Shown: positions 1 to 5,480, counted from the stretch's first letter. The stretch is DNA of 9,381 nucleotides from an uncultured Erysipelotrichaceae bacterium (GCA_902766545.1 CACXEC010000081.1:1-9381), one strand, 5' to 3'. The notes: a model not told the origin generated them from the sequence alone. A program made the numbers and translations.

Positions 1-50
<50 letters not shown>

Positions 51-102
51 AAAATCTTTTATTCATAAGTTTAATCTGACTACTCAAATTGACATTTTAC
101 TT

Positions 103-117
103 AGTTTTCAAAGATCA
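103..117 (-). promoter_or_regulatory. boxA antitermination element of the rRNA leader
   Basis: On the minus strand this reads TGATCTTTGAAAACT, nearly identical to the boxA-containing leader block in front of 16S and 23S genes of Bacillus relatives. In the RNA it would recruit NusB/NusE to make RNA polymerase resistant to termination, and the block also lies in the region processed to release 16S. It sits about 50 nucleotides upstream of the mature 16S end. Confidence 0.8.
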
Positions 118-146
118 TTCTGCGCCCTTTTTCAATGCGCATTAGT

Positions 147-175
147 AATATATCAAATCTTTAAACTCAAGTCAA
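147..175 (-). promoter_or_regulatory. Main rRNA operon promoter (proximal)
   Basis: The minus strand shows -35 TTGACT (170-175) and -10 TATATT (147-152) with an exact 17-bp spacer. The start would fall near 139-141, giving a transcript beginning around GCGC. A short 5-bp hairpin (TGCGC/GCGCA, 121-141) then precedes boxA. The block upstream (176-235) has A-tracts repeating every 10 bp, as expected of a strong UP element. Position, spacing and context make this the best candidate for the main rRNA promoter. Confidence 0.85.
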
Positions 176-235
176 CACTTTTTTTACGATTTTTTGACTT
201 TTTTTGACATTTTTTAAAAATTTGACACTTTTTAA
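176..235 (-). promoter_or_regulatory. Phased A-tract block (UP element / curved DNA) upstream of rRNA promoter
   Basis: On the plus strand T-tracts start at about 179, 190, 199, 209, 220 and 229, so runs of four to seven A/T recur almost exactly once per helical turn. Several units share the pattern GTCAAAAAAA on the minus strand. Helically phased A-tracts bend DNA, and A-rich UP elements bind the alpha-subunit C-terminal domains of RNA polymerase. The block abuts the -35 of the rRNA promoter, so a role in boosting rRNA transcription is a reasonable inference. Confidence 0.6.
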
Positions 236-240
236 GGTTT

Positions 241-264
241 TATGCGGCTTTTCCTTTCCGCATA
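241..264. repeat. 7-bp inverted repeat, loop 10
   Basis: TATGCGG (241-247) and CCGCATA (258-264) are perfect inverted copies around a 10-base loop. Neither strand has a U-run after the stem, so it is not a typical terminator. It begins almost exactly where a transcript from the distal rRNA promoter would start, so it could be a 5'-terminal hairpin of that RNA or a protein-binding site. Confidence 0.45.
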
Positions 265-270
265 CATTGT

Positions 271-299
271 ATTATATGATACAAAAAATAAAATATCTA
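271..299 (-). promoter_or_regulatory. Possible distal rRNA promoter
   Basis: A perfect minus-strand -10 TATAAT (271-276) has only a weak -35-like TAGATA (294-299) at 17 bp. It lies between the terminator of the preceding gene and the stronger proximal rRNA promoter. Tandem promoters are common before rRNA operons, which supports the call. The poor -35 keeps confidence moderate. Confidence 0.45.
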
Positions 300-317
300 G
301 TCTTTTTTTCATTTTTT

Positions 318-348
318 AAAAAAAAATATCAATTTTTTAAAATTGATA
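318..348 (-). terminator. Rho-independent terminator of the DUF402 gene
   Basis: A 10-bp all-A/T stem, TATCAATTTT (minus strand, 339-348) pairing with AAAATTGATA (327-336), is followed by nine T (318-326). The stem overlaps the last codons and the stop codon of the upstream gene. It would insulate the rRNA promoters from the minus-strand genes upstream. Confidence 0.85.
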
Positions 349-879
349 CTTTTTTTCCATTGAATTCAAATACATTTTAAAATATTTATCTACTATATTC
401 TTGTCAAAAGGTCCTTTCATCTCTTTTTTCATTTTAATAACACTATCAAGCTCTTTATGTAGTATTAAATCCAAGTCCTCAGAATATTTCATAATTTTTT
501 TATGATATTTATACTCATTACGATCTAGTATCATAAATTCGCCATCTGGAAAAACCTTTACATCTAAATCATAGTCAATATATTTAATAATTCCATTATC
601 GATTAGAAATGGACTAGCTATATCCACTTTATAATATAGCCCATTATTTTTTAATTGAGCTGTAACATGAAACCATCTTTTTTTAAAAAAGAATATAATT
701 GCTGTCTCCTTAGTTTTATGAGTTCTTCCATCAGATTCTGTAATCTTTACTTTATTATTGCCACAAATTAAACAGTCATCTGTTTCATCTAATATGTTTA
801 CTTCATCCCAAGTTCTATGGATTTTACCATTATGCTTATAGCAATGTACTTGAACATTACTTCCTAGTAAATCCTCCAT
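337..879 (-). CDS. UPF0374 / DUF402 nucleoside tri- and diphosphate phosphatase
   Basis: This 180-residue protein belongs to the DUF402 family of Bacillus YgaC and the staphylococcal nucleoside tri/diphosphatase (Ntdp), which hydrolyse nucleoside tri- and diphosphates with a divalent metal. Recognisable landmarks are YKHNGKIHRTW (14-24), TESDGR (47-52), IASPF (87-91) and the acidic signature YIDYDLDVKVFPDGE (100-114), followed by LDRNEYKYH (118-126). The acidic residues at 102-106 and D119/E122 are the likely metal ligands by family comparison. Length is normal for the family and no signal or membrane segment is seen, so it should be cytosolic. The ATG at 877-879 follows AGAGG at a five-base spacing. 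It has its own promoter in the 52-bp gap after pgk, and its stop lies inside its terminator. Family assignment is firm; the in vivo substrate is not known from sequence. Confidence 0.9.
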   Translation of the reverse strand: MEDLLGSNVQVHCYKHNGKIHRTWDEVNILDETDDCLICGNNKVKITESDGRTHKTKETAIIFFFKKRWFHVTAQLKNNGLYYKVDIASPFLIDNGIIKYIDYDLDVKVFPDGEFMILDRNEYKYHKKIMKYSEDLDLILHKELDSVIKMKKEMKGPFDKNIVDKYFKMYLNSMEKKYQF

Positions 880-899
880 AATAACCTCTCATGACAAAA

Positions 900-928
900 A
901 TTATACTATAAAAATTGTAAAAACACAA
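900..928 (-). promoter_or_regulatory. Promoter of the DUF402 gene
   Basis: Minus strand -10 TATAAT (900-905) and -35-like TTGTGT (923-928) are separated by 17 bp. It occupies the short gap between the end of pgk and the DUF402 gene. No terminator is visible after pgk, so read-through from pgk could add to expression. Confidence 0.65.
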
Positions 929-931
929 CTT

Positions 932-2077
932 TTATTCCATCGAAGCAAGCTTTCCAGATGCAATATATGCTAAAGTAGCACCTCCGCCAGTAGAAATAAA
1001 AGAAAAATTATTTACATTAAAATACTCACTACTTGAAATAGCATCTCCTCCACCTATAACACTATTACAATTTGCTCTAGATACAAATTCAAGTAAACTT
1101 TTAGTTCCCTTTTCAAACCTATTATCTTCATATTTGCCAGCAGTACCATTTAAAAATATAGTCATACTTTTATCTATTATATCCTTATATATAGAAAGCG
1201 TATTATCACCTATATCATATATTGAATCATCATCACACAAATCTTTAATATTCTTAGTAGTTACAATATTATTATTTAATACTACAACATCACTTGGCAT
1301 AATAATCTTATCCTTATATATAGAAAGAAGTCTTTTTAATTCTTCTTTTTTTTCTTTATTATATAAAGAAAGACCAACATTATAATTAACACTTAAAAAA
1401 GAATTAGCAATTCCTCCACCAACAAGCAGATAATCACATTTAGGCAAGATATCAATAATATAATCAAGCTTATCTTCAACTTTAGCTCCACCCATTATAA
1501 CTGTAAATGGTCTTTTAGGGTTAACTATACACTCCAACCCCTTTATCTCTTTATCAACCAAAAAACCAATCGCATTTGGTAAATACTTACTTATACCATA
1601 ATTAGAAGCATGCTTTCGATGAGTCATAGCAAATGCATCATTAACAAATATATCAGCTAAACTTGCCCAATACTTAGATAATTCATCACTATTTTCACTT
1701 TCAGCTTTGTCATTTAAATCTTCAAATCTTGTATTTTCCATAAGCAGCACATCACCATAATTTAAAGAATTAATTTTGTTTTCTAACTCCTTACCCTTAG
1801 TATATGGAGAAAAATAAACATTACCATTAAGAAGCTTACTAAGCCTTTCATAAACTAAATATAGTGAATTATTTTTTTTATCTGCTAAAGTTTTAACTTT
1901 ACCTAAATGACTCATAATTATAATTTTAGCGTGATTATTAATTAAATAATTAATTGTTTCAAGCGAAGAGGAAATTCTTTCATCACTTAATATTTTCCCA
2001 TCTTTAATTGGAACATTAAAATCGCATCTTAAAATTACTTTTTTATAAGAAACATCTATTTCATCTATTCTTTTCAT
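932..2077 (-). CDS. pgk: Phosphoglycerate kinase (divergent nucleotide-site motif)
   Basis: Phosphoglycerate kinase interconverts 1,3-bisphosphoglycerate plus ADP and 3-phosphoglycerate plus ATP in glycolysis. The 381 residues (family usually about 390-400) carry the substrate-side motifs RCDFNVP (17-23), DERI (32-35), SHLGK (56-60), ENTRF (114-118), NDAF (146-149) and HRKHAS (153-158). On the nucleotide side are GGAKVEDK (196-203), GGGIANSF (220-227), GGGD (342-345) and STGGGA (362-367). Odd point: the usual WNGPMG is LNGTAG (309-314), losing the Trp, Pro and Met. The catalytic Arg and Lys positions appear kept, so activity is plausible. The start ATG overlaps the stop of the dCMP deaminase gene as TAATG and only a weak Shine-Dalgarno is seen, implying translational coupling. 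It is not next to gap or tpi in this window; a second pgk elsewhere cannot be excluded. Confidence 0.93.
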   Translation of the reverse strand: MKRIDEIDVSYKKVILRCDFNVPIKDGKILSDERISSSLETINYLINNHAKIIIMSHLGKVKTLADKKNNSLYLVYERLSKLLNGNVYFSPYTKGKELENKINSLNYGDVLLMENTRFEDLNDKAESENSDELSKYWASLADIFVNDAFAMTHRKHASNYGISKYLPNAIGFLVDKEIKGLECIVNPKRPFTVIMGGAKVEDKLDYIIDILPKCDYLLVGGGIANSFLSVNYNVGLSLYNKEKKEELKRLLSIYKDKIIMPSDVVVLNNNIVTTKNIKDLCDDDSIYDIGDNTLSIYKDIIDKSMTIFLNGTAGKYEDNRFEKGTKSLLEFVSRANCNSVIGGGDAISSSEYFNVNNFSFISTGGGATLAYIASGKLASME

Positions 2078-2562
2078 TAATAACCCATTTTTCCATTTAA
2101 AGAATCATCATCTTCAATCCAAGAATTAACATCATATTCAGAATACTCGTTATTAGGTTCTCTAACAATAACCTTTTCAATACCGCTATTAATAACCACT
2201 CTTTTACACATCATACATGACGTACTATGAGGCTCTATCTCTCCAGTTTTACCATTTACGCCAACCATATATAAAGTTGCCCCCATTAGATCCCTACGAG
2301 ATGCACTAATAATAGCATTTTGTTCTGCATGAACACTACGACATAGTTCATATCTTTCGCCTCGTGGAATTCCTAGTTTTTCACGATAACAAAAGCCTAA
2401 CTCATCACAATTCTTTCTTCCCCTTGGAGCACCATTATATCCAGTGGAAATAATTTCATCATTCTTAACTACCACACATCCAAAATGTCTTCTTAAACAT
2501 GTACTTCGATTACTAACCTCTTTAGCAATATCTAAATAATAATTTATTTTATCTTTTCTCAT
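2077..2562 (-). CDS. comEB: dCMP deaminase (ComEB-like, zinc-dependent)
   Basis: This is a cytidine/deoxycytidylate deaminase-family enzyme that should convert dCMP to dUMP, the precursor of dTMP. In the 161-residue protein the zinc site is visible as HAEQNAI (78-84, catalytic E80) and SCMMCK (115-120, Cys116 and Cys119). The extra cysteines C52, C58 and C74, with GYNGAPRG (41-48), match dCMP deaminases rather than plain cytidine deaminases. A GTG at 2571 would add three residues, but it lies inside the Shine-Dalgarno AGGTGG (2568-2573). That motif sits five bases before the ATG at 2562, so the ATG is the better start. The 3' end overlaps pgk by one base. No strong promoter is visible upstream: there is only a possible extended -10 (TGCTAATAT) right after the preceding terminator. 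The ComEB name is by similarity and does not imply a competence role. Confidence 0.92.
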   Translation of the reverse strand: MRKDKINYYLDIAKEVSNRSTCLRRHFGCVVVKNDEIISTGYNGAPRGRKNCDELGFCYREKLGIPRGERYELCRSVHAEQNAIISASRRDLMGATLYMVGVNGKTGEIEPHSTSCMMCKRVVINSGIEKVIVREPNNEYSEYDVNSWIEDDDSLNGKMGY

Positions 2563-2567
2563 ATTTA

Positions 2568-2573
2568 CCACCT
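2568..2573 (-). promoter_or_regulatory. Ribosome binding site that fixes the dCMP deaminase start
   Basis: AGGTGG on the minus strand lies five bases before the ATG at 2562. The GTG that could be read as an earlier start is part of this Shine-Dalgarno, so it is unlikely to be used. Confidence 0.8.
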
Positions 2574-2587
2574 ATATAAATATTAGC

Positions 2588-2613
2588 AAAAAAAAATAGA
2601 CTTTAAAAGTCTA
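2588..2613 (-). terminator. Rho-independent terminator after the lysozyme-like gene
   Basis: On the minus strand TAGACTT (2607-2613) pairs with AAGTCTA (2597-2603) around a three-base loop and is followed by nine T (2588-2596). It begins two bases after the stop codon of the secreted protein gene and separates that gene from the comEB-pgk operon. Confidence 0.85.
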
Positions 2614-2614
2614 C

Positions 2615-3514
2615 TTATGCAATTTGCGTATTATTTATTAAATCAGTTAGAGAAATATCATCGGTATAATTACGATATTTCTTCTTTGCAGTTTGGACTA
2701 AACCAATCCAGTGAGAACTAGCTTTTTTTACTCCATTTTCAAATACTGGGCAATAAACTCTTCCTATTGAATATTCATTAGTTAAACCCTTACCATAATA
2801 ACTCTTACTCATCATCCTAACATAAGATAGAACTCCAAGTTCAATATTATTATGTTTTATTAATCCTCTAGAACTCATTCCGCCATATACATTATTGTAT
2901 TTAAGCATATATTTAACTTTATAATATCCGCTTTCAGCAGCACCTATACTAAGTAGTGTAGTTCTATCAACATTATTATATATATTACTATAATAGATAA
3001 TTAATTTTTCTACGTAATCAGCAGATCCAGTATATGGTTCATATTTAATATGGCGCAAATCCTTCCTATTTTTATTTAAATCATAAAAATACTCAATCAA
3101 ACCATATTCAAAATTATCAAATTCTTTTAAGTTTCCATCTTTATCTTTTAAATATCCAATATTTTTGGACTTAACGCCACTATTTACTTTTTCTTTGCTT
3201 TTCAAATCATAAATAACATCATCTAGATGATAATTAAACATCTTAGCAAAAAACTTTATTGTATCTATATTTTCATCAATATAATAATCCATATCATAAG
3301 TAATAACGCTCGTTTTTATTACCGATGGAATATATATATTTAATGGTAGTTTTCTGTAACTATAACCTATTTGGCTAATCGAGGGTAACACCTCATCAGC
3401 TCTATTTTCTTCTGCATTCACTTTCATATTAGTACCAATAATTGCAAAAGCAATTAATAATATAACACAAATAATAATATTTAATATCTTCACTGAAGAT
3501 ACTTTCTTTTCCAT
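2615..3514 (-). CDS. Secreted lysozyme / glucosaminidase-like peptidoglycan hydrolase (putative)
   Basis: A 299-residue exported protein. The N-terminus has a Lys-rich start, a hydrophobic stretch (10-27) and a signal peptidase I site VNA-EE after residue 34. The middle (about 40-165) is not recognised. The C-terminal part (about 165-285) resembles lysozyme-fold glucosaminidase/transglycosylase domains. LLSIGAAESGYYKV (187-200) has the expected helix with a candidate catalytic Glu194, followed by YNNVYGG (206-212). The block ending in CPVFENGVKKASSHWIGLV (255-273) is similar to the 'Y/CP...W...V' end of bacterial glucosaminidase domains. A role in cutting peptidoglycan outside the cell is therefore inferred, not proven. 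The ATG follows the very strong ribosome site GGGAGGGG, and a good promoter lies just upstream. It is a single-gene unit bounded by terminators on both sides. Confidence 0.7.
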   Translation of the reverse strand: MEKKVSSVKILNIIICVILLIAFAIIGTNMKVNAEENRADEVLPSISQIGYSYRKLPLNIYIPSVIKTSVITYDMDYYIDENIDTIKFFAKMFNYHLDDVIYDLKSKEKVNSGVKSKNIGYLKDKDGNLKEFDNFEYGLIEYFYDLNKNRKDLRHIKYEPYTGSADYVEKLIIYYSNIYNNVDRTTLLSIGAAESGYYKVKYMLKYNNVYGGMSSRGLIKHNNIELGVLSYVRMMSKSYYGKGLTNEYSIGRVYCPVFENGVKKASSHWIGLVQTAKKKYRNYTDDISLTDLINNTQIA

Positions 3515-3546
3515 TTTTTGTTCCCCTCCCCAGACGAACGAATTCT

Positions 3547-3576
3547 ATTCTATCATATAGTGGGGTTAAAAGTCAA
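3547..3576 (-). promoter_or_regulatory. Promoter of the secreted lysozyme-like gene
   Basis: Minus strand -35 TTGACT (3571-3576) and -10 TAGAAT (3547-3552) are spaced by 18 bp. The start would fall near 3540, about 25 bases before the coding start, leaving a short leader that carries GGGAGGGG (3522-3530 region). Confidence 0.75.
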
Positions 3577-3605
3577 ATTTCATTCGCAGCAAAAGAAAAC
3601 AAAAG

Positions 3606-3623
3606 TTCGACAAAACGGTCGAA
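3606..3623. repeat. Inverted repeat TTCGAC-N6-GTCGAA
   Basis: A perfect 6-bp inverted repeat with a six-base centre lies just after the terminator of the small protein gene and about 30 bp upstream of the next promoter's -35. On the minus strand it is followed by a T-rich stretch broken by single G and C bases, so it could be a weak backup terminator. It could equally be an operator for the secreted protein gene. Confidence 0.4.
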
Positions 3624-3630
3624 ATAAAAG

Positions 3631-3653
3631 AAAAAAGCTAGTAATCTAGCTTT
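3631..3653 (-). terminator. Rho-independent terminator of the LysM operon
   Basis: AAAGCTAG (minus strand, 3646-3653) pairs with CTAGCTTT (3634-3641) around the loop ATTA, followed by a T-run (3631-3636) that continues T-rich. The stop codon TAG of the small protein gene is inside the first arm of the stem. Confidence 0.85.
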
Positions 3654-3885
3654 CAAATAAAATCTTAATTTTTTCTAATTCTTCAGATGAAATATCTTCA
3701 TTAATATATATTTTACCTTCCTTATTCAAGGTTGTAACATATATAAAATCACCAATTAATCCATCTTCAGAACCATTTACCTCTTTTAACTTATAATATA
3801 CGTTTTCATCTAACATAACAGTATCTAAAACCAAATACTTTTTACCGTTATTTAGTTCAATCATTTCATCTTTAGAAAAATACAT
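3646..3885 (-). CDS. Small hypothetical protein (DUF1292-like pattern)
   Basis: A 79-residue, acidic, soluble protein with no signal or membrane segment. The sequence has the beta-rich layout of small proteins of the DUF1292 type: a polar start, then GKKYLVLDTVMLDENVYYKL (14-33), a short acidic turn, and a final segment ending in an acidic helix (EELEKIKILFE). That resemblance is by eye and weak, and no function can be given. The start is well supported: a perfect AGGAGG sits four bases before the ATG, in the 12-bp gap behind the LysM gene. The two genes form one operon with a terminator overlapping this stop codon, so the proteins are probably made together and may act together. Confidence 0.75.
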   Translation of the reverse strand: MYFSKDEMIELNNGKKYLVLDTVMLDENVYYKLKEVNGSEDGLIGDFIYVTTLNKEGKIYINEDISSEELEKIKILFES

Positions 3886-3897
3886 ATTTCCTCCTAA

Positions 3898-4884
3898 TTA
3901 TAGCCTATGTGATACTTGTGTTTCTTTAGTATACATCTTAGGGATAACTAATGTAAGTCCCGTTAAAATATTTCCATCATCTTCAAAAAATAAAGACTCC
4001 GGATTAATTTTATTTTCGGCAATCCTTTGATCAATTAATTCTTTATTAGCATGATAAATATCAAACCAACCATTTTCATCACCACACACAGTGGCTGCTA
4101 TTAGTTTTAAAGTATCACCAGTAGCCATTGTATATGTAACACTTTTTTCCTCAGGATCCTCCTTAACCTCTTCAAATTCAGGAACAATAACATCATTACC
4201 AGCTAATGAAACAAAAGCATCTTCCTTATCATTAAAGAAACTAGTATCTTGATCTACTTCACGGTCTAAAACCGGCTCATTTTCTTTAAAATTCAAAGAA
4301 TTATCTTTTCCATACCCTAAAAGAGCATCTGGAGCAATGCCACTTTTTACAACCCAAGGCATAGAAGAAACCCTTTTTTCTGGTTTATAATCAACTTTTT
4401 TGCTAACTAAATCAGAAAAAACTGTCTGAGTTTCTAAGTAGTGTCGTTCATCAAAATCTCTAGCATCAGGAAAGTCTCTATCAATAGCCTCTATTAAATT
4501 AGTTGCTTCTACAATCATTTTTTGACGTTTACTAACAACACTTGCAAAAAACTCCAAGTCTTCCCTTACAGATAAAGGTAAAGAATTTAAAAAGTCATTA
4601 TATCTATTTAATATAGCTTCTTTTTCTATATTTAATGATTCGACTTCACTTGAACCATACATTACACCAGAAGGACTGTGAAATTTACTTTCAATTTCCG
4701 AAAGTCTAGAGATATAATTTTCATCAGCATTATATCTTTCAAAAATAGCTTCACACTTAGCCATTGCTCCCTTTATTTCTTCATCATATGAATCAATAGA
4801 AGACTCTAATGATCTAATCCTTCTTTTAGCTTTAAAATTACAAAAATCTACACGATCTTTCTGATTTGTGAACAATAAATCCAT
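3898..4884 (-). CDS. LysM-domain protein without signal peptide
   Basis: A 328-residue protein in three parts. The N-terminal part (about 15-135) is helical and charged, likely coiled coil. The central part (about 160-245) is acidic and low-complexity. The C-terminal part (about 248-317) is a LysM-like module starting VTYTMATGDTLKLIAATV and ending LTGLTLVIPKMY. Between these are the WFDIYHANKELID helix and an inserted PESLFFEDDGN stretch, as in the longer LysM variants of phage baseplate and spore-coat proteins. LysM usually binds N-acetylglucosamine chains in peptidoglycan. No signal peptide or transmembrane segment is visible at the N-terminus MDLLFTNQKDRVDF, so export is not explained and the protein may act in the cytoplasm or as a structural scaffold. 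It is the first gene of a two-gene operon behind a strong extended -10 promoter. The domain call is good; the role is unknown. Confidence 0.75.
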   Translation of the reverse strand: MDLLFTNQKDRVDFCNFKAKRRIRSLESSIDSYDEEIKGAMAKCEAIFERYNADENYISRLSEIESKFHSPSGVMYGSSEVESLNIEKEAILNRYNDFLNSLPLSVREDLEFFASVVSKRQKMIVEATNLIEAIDRDFPDARDFDERHYLETQTVFSDLVSKKVDYKPEKRVSSMPWVVKSGIAPDALLGYGKDNSLNFKENEPVLDREVDQDTSFFNDKEDAFVSLAGNDVIVPEFEEVKEDPEEKSVTYTMATGDTLKLIAATVCGDENGWFDIYHANKELIDQRIAENKINPESLFFEDDGNILTGLTLVIPKMYTKETQVSHRL

Positions 4885-4907
4885 AACTATTCACTCTCCT
4901 ATTATGA

Positions 4908-4936
4908 ATTATAGCATGACAACTAATAATTATCAA
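4908..4936 (-). promoter_or_regulatory. Promoter of the LysM operon, with palindrome at the -35
   Basis: Minus strand -35 TTGATA (4931-4936) and -10 TATAAT (4908-4913) with a 17-bp spacer; the -10 is extended by TGC. This is close to consensus. The -35 lies within the perfect palindrome AATTAT-CA-ATAATT (4928-4941), which could be a repressor site or simply A/T-rich chance. Confidence 0.8.
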
Positions 4937-4972
4937 TAATTGAAATCAAAAATTTTACTTAAGAACTTTTAA

Positions 4973-5428
4973 TCATTTAAAAATGCTTAGCACCAAAGTC
5001 TTCTTTGCATTATTATTATAATTAGATATATACTCATTTTTATATTTAACTAAATTCATTATTTCTAGAATTTTGCTAATTGTGCGCTGGTCTAGCAACC
5101 TATCAGCAAGCATTTTTTGATATTTTTTAGGAGATACTCCAATTTCCTTTTTAAAAGTTTCAGAATAATATTCTAAAGAATAAAAGCCATTATCAATTGC
5201 AATTTTTAATATCGAATAATCAGAATTATTTAAGAGTTTTAAACTATAATAAATTTTCAATTTATTTATATAATCTATTAATGTGTACCCGATTTCCTTT
5301 TTAAAAAGTTTAACAATATAATATTTATTATAATGAAATGTATGAGCCAAGCCATCAAGTGTTATTTTTGTAAAAATATTATTATCAATATATACTAAAA
5401 TTTTAAATATAAGCTCATTTGATCGCAT
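4973..5428 (-). CDS. AraC-family transcriptional regulator (DNA-binding domain only)
   Basis: A 151-residue protein that is essentially a bare AraC/XylS DNA-binding domain (about 5-105). The first helix-turn-helix spans ITLDGLAHTFHYNKYYIVKLFKKEIG (22-47). The second spans SILKIAIDNGFYSLEYYSETFKKEIGVSPKKYQ (72-104), whose GF-S---Y---FKK--G-SP pattern is the family hallmark. There is no separate effector domain; the C-terminal 45 residues are unrecognised and basic. A longer reading from 5473 would add 15 residues, but AGAGG lies five bases before the ATG at 5428 and the promoter overlaps the longer version, so the shorter start is preferred. It ends in TGA, the only TGA stop in the window. It is divergent from the coupling-protein gene, and an inverted repeat lies over its own promoter. 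Autoregulation and control of the neighbour are inferred. Confidence 0.88.
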   Translation of the reverse strand: MRSNELIFKILVYIDNNIFTKITLDGLAHTFHYNKYYIVKLFKKEIGYTLIDYINKLKIYYSLKLLNNSDYSILKIAIDNGFYSLEYYSETFKKEIGVSPKKYQKMLADRLLDQRTISKILEIMNLVKYKNEYISNYNNNAKKTLVLSIFK

Positions 5429-5433
5429 GTTAA

Positions 5434-5438
5434 CCTCT
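5434..5438 (-). promoter_or_regulatory. Ribosome binding site that fixes the AraC-type regulator start
   Basis: AGAGG on the minus strand, five bases before the ATG at 5428. It favours this start over the upstream ATG at 5473, which lies in the -35 region of the gene's promoter. Confidence 0.7.
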
Positions 5439-5444
5439 ATTAAA

Positions 5445-5473
5445 AGAATAGCACAATATTTAAAAAAAGCCAA
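5445..5473 (-). promoter_or_regulatory. Promoter of the AraC-type regulator
   Basis: Minus strand -35 TTGGCT (5468-5473) and -10 TATTCT (5445-5450) at 17 bp, with an extended TGC before the -10. The start would lie near 5438, giving an almost leaderless-length 5' UTR that still contains the Shine-Dalgarno. Confidence 0.65.
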
Positions 5474-5479
5474 TATTGT
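5453..5479. promoter_or_regulatory. 8-bp inverted repeat between divergent genes (candidate operator)
   Basis: ACAATATT (5453-5460) and AATATTGT (5472-5479) are perfect inverted copies separated by 11 bp, so their centres are 19 bp apart, about two helical turns. The pair covers the spacer and -35 of the regulator's own promoter and lies just upstream of the facing gene's promoter. This is a suitable geometry for a dimeric or two-domain regulator that represses itself and activates its neighbour. The sites are A/T-only apart from one C/G per arm, so chance is possible. Confidence 0.5.
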
Positions 5480-5480
5480 T

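Noticed and set aside
1134..1385. An 83-codon open frame on the plus strand
   Set aside because: It is entirely inside pgk on the opposite strand, has no ribosome binding site, and its translation is the hydrophobic low-complexity kind produced by antisense AT-rich DNA.
3606..3623. A LexA (SOS) operator
   Set aside because: The Bacillus-type LexA box needs CGAAC and GTTCG spaced by four bases; here the arms are TTCGAC/GTCGAA with six bases between, which does not match.
5429..5473. A 15-residue longer N-terminus for the AraC-type regulator
   Set aside because: The upstream ATG lacks a ribosome site and falls in the -35 region of the promoter, whereas the ATG at 5428 has AGAGG at good spacing and begins right before the domain.
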